Below, one piece after another: positions 8,702 to 16,292 of a stretch of DNA of 64,000 nt. The stretch spans positions 433,146 through 497,145 of the forward strand of contig NZ_VCRA01000001.1 in assembly GCF_005938385.1 (NCBI RefSeq), written 5' to 3'. This stretch comes from Paenibacillus mesophilus. GTDB taxonomy: Bacteria; Bacillota; Bacilli; Paenibacillales; NBRC-103111. Numbering within the stretch: the first letter of the stretch is position 1; the number at the start of each line of letters is the position of its first letter. A program made the translations under genes and the position numbers. The notes under the pieces are model-generated. The model did not search any database. It saw nothing but the letters and a program-made list of their open reading frames with translations, and was not told the DNA's origin.

Positions 8702-9292
8702 TTAAAGCACCCGCACGCCCATCTCTTCCAGCATCTCGCCAAGCAAACGGACCGACATGCCTACTACATTGAAATAGTCTCCTTCGATCCTCTTCACGAT
8801 CAAGGCGCCGATCCCTTGAACCGCGTAAGCCCCCGCCTTGTCCGCGGGCTCGCCGGTAGCTATGTATCGACGAATCCGATCGTCGTCGAGCGGCTTGATC
8901 GTCACATCCGATACTTCATGACGGGTCAGCACCGTTTCGCCACTTATGTCGATGCACGTAATCCCCGTATACACTTGATGAGTCCTTCCCGCGATCGCCT
9001 TCAGCATATCGAAGGCGTCCGCTTCGTCCCGCGGCTTGCCCAATATGCGGCCATCCAGCACGACGACCGTATCGGAGCCGATGACGATGCCTCCCCGTTC
9101 ATGTCCGCCCCGGCCGGCCACCGCGCGCGCCTTCCTAAGCGACAGCTCCTCGACCAGAACGTCCGGCGCCGTGCCTTCCGGCATCGTCTCATCGACGTCG
9201 GCCGGATCGATCGTAAACGGCAGCCCGAGCGTACGGATCAGCTCCTGCCGTCTGGGCGACCCCGAAGCCAATATAAGCGTAGGTTGTGTCAT
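8702..9292 (-). CDS. maf: Maf nucleoside triphosphate pyrophosphatase
   Basis: A 196-residue Maf/Ham1-like house-cleaning pyrophosphatase that hydrolyses non-canonical or surplus NTPs; the family is also linked to septum inhibition in Bacillus. Visible motifs are LASGSPRRQEL near the N-terminus, GSDTVVVLDGRILGKP, and a C-terminal GAYAVQGIGALIVKRIEGDYFNV in which the nucleotide-pocket residues lie. The start is the ATG at 9290-9292 at the proper LASGSPRR distance; the 20 residues upstream in frame are not family-like. It lies downstream of the DUF4321 gene and upstream of radC. Confidence 0.93.
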   Translation of the reverse strand: MTQPTLILASGSPRRQELIRTLGLPFTIDPADVDETMPEGTAPDVLVEELSLRKARAVAGRGGHERGGIVIGSDTVVVLDGRILGKPRDEADAFDMLKAIAGRTHQVYTGITCIDISGETVLTRHEVSDVTIKPLDDDRIRRYIATGEPADKAGAYAVQGIGALIVKRIEGDYFNVVGMSVRLLGEMLEEMGVRVL

Positions 9293-9317
9293 TATGCTCT
9301 CTTTTTCCTCCCCGGAT

Positions 9318-9560
9318 CTACATCCGCCGATAAATCCATATGGCTGCGACAATTCCTAAAATGCTAATCACATTCAGTTTAACCTGAATGAACAAATCGT
9401 ACTTGATCACATTCAAATCCGCCTTGGGCTCCCACGAAATTTGCGCCGATTTGGTCAGGAAGCCAAGCCACGAGACGGGCGCCAGAAGCTGGGTGACGAT
9501 AGCGGCGGCGAGCAGCCCAAGCAGCAAAAACAGAACGAGCATGAACCCGGATTTTTTCAT
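9318..9560 (-). CDS. DUF4321 small membrane protein
   Basis: An 80-residue protein with an N-terminal and a C-terminal hydrophobic segment (residues ~5-27 and ~58-77) around a polar middle. It fits DUF4321, a family of unknown function often encoded beside maf in Bacilli and Clostridia. The gene ends 25 nt before the maf start, so the two are probably cotranscribed. The start ATG at 9560 follows GAGGACGG. Confidence 0.75.
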   Translation of the reverse strand: MKKSGFMLVLFLLLGLLAAAIVTQLLAPVSWLGFLTKSAQISWEPKADLNVIKYDLFIQVKLNVISILGIVAAIWIYRRM

Positions 9561-9753
9561 CGAATCCGTCCTCTCCCATGCGTCCGAGCGCGTATTTTTA
9601 CACGGACCTAATTATACGATGGAACGTCAATCTTTGACAACGGCGTCGAACCCCGTCGGATACGCAACGCTGAAAAAGCCGACTGGTTGATTTTTCCTGC
9701 ATACTTCCTGTATACGAACCATGTAAAATGTAGTTTGGGAGGGACTGTTACGA

Positions 9754-11001
9754 ATGAGACGAATGAGAACCGGACTATGCAAACTGCTAGTGACAGCTGT
9801 CGTCCTCATCGCCGCACCCATGCAGGCGTTTGCCGCCCAAACGGTCGTCGTAGACGCCGGACACGGCGGTTCCGATCCGGGAGCGATCGGAGTAAACGGA
9901 CTTTATGAAAAAAACGTAAATTACGACATTGCGGCAAAACTGCGGCAGCTGTTGGTCAAGCTCGGCTACGACGTCGTACTTACCCGGGATTCTGACGAGT
10001 ACATAAGCCTTGCTGACCGCGTCGACTTGACCGCCAAAGCAAAACCCGCGTTATTCGTATCCGTGCATGCCAATTCGCACCCCAATGCAAACGTGGACGG
10101 CTCCCTGGTTCTTTATTACGACAAAGATTACCCCCAGGACAGCTACCCCGCAAGCGACGCCATGACGGCGCTTACGCCGGAGAGCAAGCGGCTCGCAAGC
10201 CTCGTGCTGCAAAATATGGTGTCGGAGGCGGGGTTCTCCGACAAAGGCCTCGTTCCGAGCGCCGCATACGTCATCCGGATGGGACAAGTCCCGAGCATAT
10301 TGGTCGAAACGGCGTTTTTGAGCAACAAGAACGACGCGGCCCGACTTGCGGACGAGACGGTTCGCCAAAAGCTGGCGGAAGGAATCGCCAAAGGAATCGC
10401 CGCCTATTTACCCCCGTCGCCTCCGGGAGGCTTCACCGATATTTCCGGGCATTGGGCGTCCGACGCGATTGTTCGTCTGAAGGAGAAAGGGCTCGTGGAA
10501 GGCGGGTGGGGCCGCTATTTGCCCGATAACCCGATGACGCGGGCGGAATGGCTGACCATCGCCGACCGTTTGTTCCAGTTCGACAAGGCGCTGCGTCTCC
10601 AAACCGGCTCCTCCGCACAGACGAGCGTAACGGCCCAAGTGTATAAAGATATGCCGAAGACGCATTGGGCGTACGAGACGTTCCAGGAAGCGATCCGCCT
10701 CGGCTATATTACCGGATACGAGGACAGCACGGTCCGCCCTGATCAAGCCGTCACCAGAGCCGAAGTCGCGGCCCTGCTGGAGCGGATGACGGATGGGACG
10801 AATCAGGCGCCGTGGACGAAGGCCGCCGATTTTACGGACGTGCCTTTGACGCATTGGGCATCCGGACCGATATACCGATTGAAGCAGAAAGGCTTGTTTA
10901 ACGGAGTGACCGACAAAACGTTCGCGCCGGCAAGAAGCATGACACGCGCCGAAATGGCCGTCATGATCGACCGCTATGTCGCGGCTGCGAAGCCGAAATA
11001 G
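9754..11001 (+). CDS. N-acetylmuramoyl-L-alanine amidase with three SLH domains
   Basis: A 415-residue exported wall hydrolase. A signal peptide (residues 1-27, ending MQAFA) is followed by an Amidase_3 domain (~29-215) with the zinc ligands in DAGHGGSDPG (His37), LYEKN (Glu52) and FVSVHANSH (His105), and the catalytic Glu in SILVETAFLSN. Three S-layer homology domains follow at about 227-275, 290-340 and 352-410 (FTDISGHWASDAI, YKDMPKTHWAYETF, FTDVPLTHWASGPI), which tether it to secondary wall polymer. The start follows GGGAGGG. It lies on the plus strand inside an otherwise minus-strand conserved block, so it is an accessory insertion. A strong bidirectional terminator follows. Confidence 0.93.
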   Translation: MRRMRTGLCKLLVTAVVLIAAPMQAFAAQTVVVDAGHGGSDPGAIGVNGLYEKNVNYDIAAKLRQLLVKLGYDVVLTRDSDEYISLADRVDLTAKAKPALFVSVHANSHPNANVDGSLVLYYDKDYPQDSYPASDAMTALTPESKRLASLVLQNMVSEAGFSDKGLVPSAAYVIRMGQVPSILVETAFLSNKNDAARLADETVRQKLAEGIAKGIAAYLPPSPPGGFTDISGHWASDAIVRLKEKGLVEGGWGRYLPDNPMTRAEWLTIADRLFQFDKALRLQTGSSAQTSVTAQVYKDMPKTHWAYETFQEAIRLGYITGYEDSTVRPDQAVTRAEVAALLERMTDGTNQAPWTKAADFTDVPLTHWASGPIYRLKQKGLFNGVTDKTFAPARSMTRAEMAVMIDRYVAAAKPK

Positions 11002-11023
11002 GCAGGCCGATCGTAAGGAAAGC

Positions 11024-11052
11024 AAAACCGCCCCGGGTTCCGGGGCGGTTTT
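11024..11052. terminator. Bidirectional terminator between amidase and SPOR gene
   Basis: A perfect 13-bp stem, AAAACCGCCCCGG with CCGGGGCGGTTTT, around a 3-nt loop, with A/T runs on both flanks. It serves the two convergent genes. Confidence 0.9.
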
Positions 11053-11057
11053 GCCGC

Positions 11058-12404
11058 TTATTGCGCCTTGATCGCCGCAAGCAGCTCGTTCTCCGCGAAT
11101 ACGACTTGCATCAAGGAAGACTGCGCCTCCCACAGCAGCGCGGACGACGGATTTTTCTTGTACTCGTCCATGGACGTTACCGCGGTATTCATCGCTGTAG
11201 TCCATTTTTGCAGCGTCGCCTTCTGATCTTGGGCGAGCCCCGCGCCGAACGGACCGATCGCTCCGGTCCAAGCCTGATGCGCCGTATGGATCGTCTGCAG
11301 CGTCTTGTCATCGATGGCCGACGGCGTCTTCTCCTTCAACCGGGCGGCCGAGAAGCCGCCTATCGTCTGGACTAGCTTGCCGCTTTGCGTGAAGAAAGGT
11401 TCGGCGGCACCCGATTGCTCGCCCGACCATCTGATTTTGGACACCGCGGGCTGCGCCATCGCCTTCAGAAAGAGCTCCATCTTCTGCTCCTTCAGCACAT
11501 TGCCGAGCGCCAGCGCGTCGTCATGATTCGGAGACATCCCGACGTAAACGTAATATTTATCCCCCGGCTGCACGTATGCCGCCAGCCCTTTCTTCTTAAG
11601 CTCGGCAGCAGCCGCTTGCGCGCCTTGCTCATTCGAGAACACGCCGTTTTGCAGCAGCGTATACGATTGCGCCGCGATGTTGACGGATACCGTGGCGGCG
11701 GACGCCGAGGAAGCGGGAGCCGCGTTGTCCTTGGCGCCGGACGGGTCGACTGCCGGCGTTTTCGTCTGTACCGGAACGGTGGCGGAGGCCGATTTGCCGG
11801 AGCCGCCCGCCGGTCCCGGGATAACGCCGGGCGTATCGTCCCCGCTGAACATCGACAAGACGAAGAAACCGATCATGACACCCGTCGCGACCGCCCCGGA
11901 CACGGAAGCGACGATTTTCAGCCAAGGGGTCCGGTTATACCGCTCGTATCTCCCGTGAATGACGGTCGGCGGAATTCGCTCCTGGGCGTAACGTCCGGCC
12001 TGGGGGGGCTCCGGCCATTCCGTTTCATAATACCCCGTATCGCCGTCGTGCCGCGCCTCCCGTTCTACCGGAACCGGCTCCTGAACCGGAGCCGGTTTCG
12101 GCCGGCGAGTGCCCGAGGACTCGCGAATGATCCGCTCCACCTTTTCGGTCTCGGCGTCGAACGGGCTTTTCCATGCGCCGAAGTCGGTCGTAAACTGGTT
12201 GAGCGGCTGCGTATCGACAAAATCGATCCTGCCGTGCCCCGGCCTCTCCTTCGGCCAGACGTGCTCCTCGGCGGGGATAACGGACGGGTGATCCTCGATG
12301 ACGGTAAATTCCTCTTTCAATAAAGGGATAACCGGGTTCGGCTCCTTGCGAACCGTTTCCCGTCCCGGATCGTCGAATCGGTACGTAATTCTCGCCTTGT
12401 TCAT
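11058..12404 (-). CDS. spoIIB: SPOR-domain membrane protein at the spoIIB position
   Basis: A 448-residue bitopic protein. The N-terminal ~160 residues are polar and disordered-looking, one membrane segment lies at ~161-185, then a Ser/Ala/Pro-rich linker, and a SPOR-type repeat domain at ~246-316 (SYTLLQNGVFSNEQGAQAA, KKKGLAAYVQPGDKYYVYVG) that would bind denuded glycan at the septum. A C-terminal helical region follows. The architecture and the location between folC and maf match SpoIIB, which helps septal peptidoglycan thinning at engulfment. Sequence similarity outside SPOR is weak, so the symbol rests on synteny. The ATG follows AAGGAGTGG. Confidence 0.7.
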   Translation of the reverse strand: MNKARITYRFDDPGRETVRKEPNPVIPLLKEEFTVIEDHPSVIPAEEHVWPKERPGHGRIDFVDTQPLNQFTTDFGAWKSPFDAETEKVERIIRESSGTRRPKPAPVQEPVPVEREARHDGDTGYYETEWPEPPQAGRYAQERIPPTVIHGRYERYNRTPWLKIVASVSGAVATGVMIGFFVLSMFSGDDTPGVIPGPAGGSGKSASATVPVQTKTPAVDPSGAKDNAAPASSASAATVSVNIAAQSYTLLQNGVFSNEQGAQAAAAELKKKGLAAYVQPGDKYYVYVGMSPNHDDALALGNVLKEQKMELFLKAMAQPAVSKIRWSGEQSGAAEPFFTQSGKLVQTIGGFSAARLKEKTPSAIDDKTLQTIHTAHQAWTGAIGPFGAGLAQDQKATLQKWTTAMNTAVTSMDEYKKNPSSALLWEAQSSLMQVVFAENELLAAIKAQ

Positions 12405-12497
12405 GCCCGCTCCACTCCTTGTCCCTGAAACTGCTTGTTCTCATCTTTATGCGGGACAAGCGGGCGATATGCCTGTAATTTCTTTTGGCGGTCTACT

Positions 12498-12555
12498 GGG
12501 GGCTCCCCCAAAAGTAATCGGAATACGCTACAAAGCTTCTCTTCACTTTTGGGGG
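12498..12555 (-). repeat. Family 1 palindromic repeat (copy 2)
   Basis: On the minus strand it begins CCCCCAAAAGTGAAGAGAAG and ends TTACTTTTGGGGGAGCCCCC. The outer 11 bp arms, CCCCCAAAAGT and ACTTTTGGGGG, are perfectly complementary. It lies 14 nt from copy 3, between the lyase gene end and the SPOR gene start. Confidence 0.85.
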
Positions 12556-12568
12556 TCCGATCTTTTCC

Positions 12569-12627
12569 GGGGGGCTCCCCCAAAAGTACTCGGTATACGC
12601 TCCAAAGCTTCGCTTCACTTTTGGGGG
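12569..12627 (-). repeat. Family 1 palindromic repeat (copy 3)
   Basis: On the minus strand it begins CCCCCAAAAGTGAAGCGAAG and ends GAGTACTTTTGGGGGAGCCC. Same orientation as copy 2 and the nearest to the family consensus. It begins 3 nt after the stop codon of the lyase C-terminal frame. Confidence 0.85.
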
Positions 12628-12629
12628 AC

Positions 12630-15600
12630 CTATGGTGCCGTCGTCTGCAAGTAATCGAATCGGGTCCACGTATTTTGCGACAGCGGGTTTTTGTTGCCCG
12701 TGTTTACGATTTTGATCGTATGCAAGCCCGTCGGCAATGGGCCCGTGTCCCAAATTTTCGATTTGAGCACCCCGGTTCCGCCCCGGTAAAAGTCGTAGGT
12801 CGTCACCAGTTGGCCGTCAAGATAAATTTCGGCCAGCCCGCCGTTCGAAGCGAGCGTTCCATACACGACTCCCCGGCTTCCGTAAAATTCGACCTCGACC
12901 GTTGAACCGGCTCCCGTGCCGATTCTCTCCGTTCCTCCATAGTAGCCCGCGTTGGACGAGGTAATCCAGCTGCCGGAGTAGACGACAAGCGGATTCGCGC
13001 TATCGATCACGGATGAGGTCGTGGCGATTACCGTAATCGGCGCCGAGCCTTCCGATATGATGCCTGCGGCGTTTACCGCATAAACCTTGTATACATTGTG
13101 AGCCATGCCCGTAGTATCGAACGAAACAGGTACGCCGGCAGCTGCCGCCAGCTTCAGTCCGTTTACCGACTGTCCGGTCGCCGATACGGCTTGCTCGATC
13201 GCTCCCCAATTCGCTGCGGTTCCGGACGGAACAAGGTAAAGCGTACCGTTCTCGGAGCTTGTCGCCGCAATCGGCGTTCCGGCATATACGGTCCCTTGCG
13301 TCACGCCCGAAACTACGGGTACGACATAGCCCAGCTCGGTTACTTGCACCGCGTCGAACGAGACATACGTATTGCCTGCGGCGGCACTCTTCTGCCCGGT
13401 CGGCACGATTTTCAAAATATGGATGCCAGGCTGCAGCGTCCCGGTATCGTACAGCTCCTGCTTCGCCTGCAGTGTCGGATTGTACAGATCGACCGTCGCC
13501 ACGAGCTGTCCGTCCAAATAAACGTTGCCGATGCCGTATACGGCATTGCGTGCCCCGATCCACTTCGCTCTCGCTCCGAAGAACGGAATTTCCACGGACC
13601 CTGCGGTATCTCTCGACAGCAGCATTTTCCCGCCGAAGTAGTTGCCCGTGTAGCTGGTCCATTGGCCCGCATAGGTCAAAGTCGGATCGGTTTCGTCAAT
13701 CGTGCCGGTCGACGGCAGGACGATCGTGACGCCGATCGGTACCGGCGTCATATTGCCGTTCGAGTCGATGCCGTACAGCTTGTATTTGCCCTTCGCCAAA
13801 CCGATCGTTTTCACGGACGTTGCCGATTGCTTCGCCGCAATCGCGAAGGAGCCGTTCGCCCCGGCGGACGCCGCAATGATCGACGCCGCATCGGCCGGCG
13901 TACTCTCCGGCACCAAATACAGCTTAGCCGCTTCGTCGGAGGTTACGACTACCGGCATGCCGGCCGATAAGAGCGTCTGTGCAGCTGCAAGAACGGGAGG
14001 CATCGTATCGATAAACGGATAGTAGACCGATAAGGCTACGCTCTGTCCGCCGGTTACGCGGAACGGCTCCGATATCGTACGCCCGTGAACGGGATGGGTA
14101 ACGATCAGACGATGCTGCCCGGCCGGAACGTCCGTCATCACGAAGTTGCCCCCCGTACCGGCAGCGGCAGTCCGCGAATGTCCGGCCAGCTTGAGCTCCG
14201 CTCCGGCAAGCGGCGTATTGCCCTGAACATACACCGCACCGGTCACGGTTCCCGACGGCGTAAAGTCCGTATCCGAGCGGTAAACGTTCAACGTATAAAC
14301 CGAAGACGGACCGCCTCCCCCGTTAACGACGAGCGGGTATGCGTTATGCCCGACCTGCAGCGGGAGAACAAACTGTCCGGCAGCCGTGTACACTTGGCCG
14401 GAAACCGACAGGACCGAATCCGGCCGGTAAGTCGATGCCGTAACGTTCATCGTATATACGGAATTGCTTACGGATACGGCGTAATCGTACACACCCGATT
14501 TGAACGACGGTACGAGCGGACCGGGGACTGTGCCAAGAGCGGAAAGCGCCGAGTACGGCAGTACCTCGACTTCCGCGATCGCATGCCGGTAACCCGCTGC
14601 GCGGATGACGATCCGTTTCGGTCCCGCCCCACCCAGCGCTCCCGGAGCTACCGTTACGCCGCCTAATGCGAGCGTGAATTGTCCGGAGGAGAGCGGTACG
14701 CCGTTTACGGCGATCGACGCGATCTGTCCTCTCCAAGCCGGGTTATCCGCGAAGCCGATCGTTACCGGCTCCTGCTCGTATACGTTCCCCGACTGCTGCG
14801 ACAACATCGGCGGCGCCATCAGGCTTTCCTTGATTTCCAGCTGGCTGACTCCGAACTTATAGTTCGACGAGCTCGCGTTTTTCCCGACATTGACGAACGA
14901 AAGCGTATGTGTGCCCGGGGCGAGCGTCGCTGTGCCGAGCGGCCGGAATACGGCGCTCGCGCCGGAGCTGGCCGAATAGAAATCGTAGGTCGAAAATATG
15001 GCTCCGTCCAAATAAATTTGATAAGTTCCGTAGCTTGCAGCCGAGAAAGGCTTGATCCCGATGTCATACGAGGCCGCCTCTCCGACCTCGAATTCGAAGG
15101 CGATCGACTCCCCGGCCTGATTCGCTTCGAACTGCAGCGTATTAGAGCCGGACACGTACTGGGTGGAAGCCGACTGCTGCACAATCGGCAAATTGACGAA
15201 ATCGGACATACGGTACGCCCGTTTCTGCGAAGTGAGCAGAAGGCTCGACGTCTTCGTAGCACCATTCCAATCGACGGCAGCGGTAATGACTGCGGTCCCT
15301 TCCCCGACTGCTTCCGCGTTTCCCTCCGGGTCCACCTTGACGACGGATTCGTCGCTGCTTGCGTAAGCCGTCTTCGCTTTGTCGGACGGAAGCACGGACC
15401 CGTCTCTTCTCAGCGCTTGGACGGACAAGCTCGTGCGCTCGCCCGAGAGCAAATCTTTGCCCGCTGCATTCAAGCTTACCGCTTGAAGCGGGTTCGTGTC
15501 ATACACGTTGACATGATCAATTCTAAACGTATGGGTGCCGGTCCACGATTTGGCCGGGTAATAGTTCATTTTCGACGTTCCGTCGGGACGAATCTCGAAG

Positions 15601-16292
15601 CCGGGGTCGTGTTCCGCGAACACGATGACCGTTTGACCCGCTTCCGAAACGATGTCGCTTACAAGGTAGCCGGCGGTCGTCTCATCGGGATGCGTCACGA
15701 CGGCATATTTGCCGCGAAGCGCAGCCGCTTGCGCCGGATCGATCGGCGTATTGACGACGATGCCGTCGTAGGCGTCGCCGTTCACCTTGCGCTTCGTCGC
15801 TGTAATCGCGCCCCCGACCGTACCGCCTCCGGTCAGCGTCTGATTCCCTTTCGACAGCTGGGTGCCGCCGGTCAAATGCATCGATTGGACGACTCCGTCC
15901 ACCATACGGATAAAGCCCGTTTTCCCCCGCATCGTGATATCGTCCACGACGACCGGTACGTTCGGAGCCCCAGGCGAGCTAATCAGAATGTCGGTCGTAT
16001 TCCCGTAAGTTACCTTGACCGCTACGGCGCCTTCGGGGCCCGACGACAGCTGCAGACGGTCGATCGTCTCGATGCGCGGCCCGGCCGTTCCCTTGTACGG
16101 CTCCATCGCGGTGATGAACGTGCTTTTCAAGCCGCTGCCGTCGCGTCTTAACACAAGCTTCGGCATATTATATTTAACCGCCTCGTCGTTCGTATCCATT
16201 TTGGACCCCGACAACCGGGTCGAGCGGATGGAAGGAGAACGCCCCAAATACAATTCGTTGCTGCCGGGCTCGAGCAACCCGGTAATTTTCAT
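12630..16292 (-). CDS. C-terminal part of a split heparinase II/III-type protein with carbohydrate-binding and Ig-like domains
   Basis: A 1220-residue frame with no signal peptide although every visible domain is extracellular. In order: residues 1-~265, the beta-sandwich expected after a heparinase II/III catalytic core (KITGLLEPGSNELYLGRSPS, MPKLVLRRDG); a BIG2-like Ig domain ~268-353; a jelly-roll carbohydrate-binding-like module ~364-488; a DUF1533-like module ~500-578; a cadherin-like beta-sandwich ~590-672; a carboxypeptidase-regulatory-like domain ~680-758; then two jelly-roll modules near the end with the matched phrases VYLDGQLVATVDLY and IYLDGQLVTTYDFY. Its ATG overlaps the stop of the upstream frame as ATGA, and sequence sense runs on across the junction. 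I infer one ancestral ~2190-residue protein, now split by a -1 shift or expressed by coupling or frameshifting. Confidence 0.8.
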   Translation of the reverse strand: MKITGLLEPGSNELYLGRSPSIRSTRLSGSKMDTNDEAVKYNMPKLVLRRDGSGLKSTFITAMEPYKGTAGPRIETIDRLQLSSGPEGAVAVKVTYGNTTDILISSPGAPNVPVVVDDITMRGKTGFIRMVDGVVQSMHLTGGTQLSKGNQTLTGGGTVGGAITATKRKVNGDAYDGIVVNTPIDPAQAAALRGKYAVVTHPDETTAGYLVSDIVSEAGQTVIVFAEHDPGFEIRPDGTSKMNYYPAKSWTGTHTFRIDHVNVYDTNPLQAVSLNAAGKDLLSGERTSLSVQALRRDGSVLPSDKAKTAYASSDESVVKVDPEGNAEAVGEGTAVITAAVDWNGATKTSSLLLTSQKRAYRMSDFVNLPIVQQSASTQYVSGSNTLQFEANQAGESIAFEFEVGEAASYDIGIKPFSAASYGTYQIYLDGAIFSTYDFYSASSGASAVFRPLGTATLAPGTHTLSFVNVGKNASSSNYKFGVSQLEIKESLMAPPMLSQQSGNVYEQEPVTIGFADNPAWRGQIASIAVNGVPLSSGQFTLALGGVTVAPGALGGAGPKRIVIRAAGYRHAIAEVEVLPYSALSALGTVPGPLVPSFKSGVYDYAVSVSNSVYTMNVTASTYRPDSVLSVSGQVYTAAGQFVLPLQVGHNAYPLVVNGGGGPSSVYTLNVYRSDTDFTPSGTVTGAVYVQGNTPLAGAELKLAGHSRTAAAGTGGNFVMTDVPAGQHRLIVTHPVHGRTISEPFRVTGGQSVALSVYYPFIDTMPPVLAAAQTLLSAGMPVVVTSDEAAKLYLVPESTPADAASIIAASAGANGSFAIAAKQSATSVKTIGLAKGKYKLYGIDSNGNMTPVPIGVTIVLPSTGTIDETDPTLTYAGQWTSYTGNYFGGKMLLSRDTAGSVEIPFFGARAKWIGARNAVYGIGNVYLDGQLVATVDLYNPTLQAKQELYDTGTLQPGIHILKIVPTGQKSAAAGNTYVSFDAVQVTELGYVVPVVSGVTQGTVYAGTPIAATSSENGTLYLVPSGTAANWGAIEQAVSATGQSVNGLKLAAAAGVPVSFDTTGMAHNVYKVYAVNAAGIISEGSAPITVIATTSSVIDSANPLVVYSGSWITSSNAGYYGGTERIGTGAGSTVEVEFYGSRGVVYGTLASNGGLAEIYLDGQLVTTYDFYRGGTGVLKSKIWDTGPLPTGLHTIKIVNTGNKNPLSQNTWTRFDYLQTTAP

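Noticed and set aside
14679-16151. A 490-codon plus-strand frame opposite the lyase C-terminal part
   Set aside because: Arg-rich shadow composition; the minus-strand frame has clear domains.
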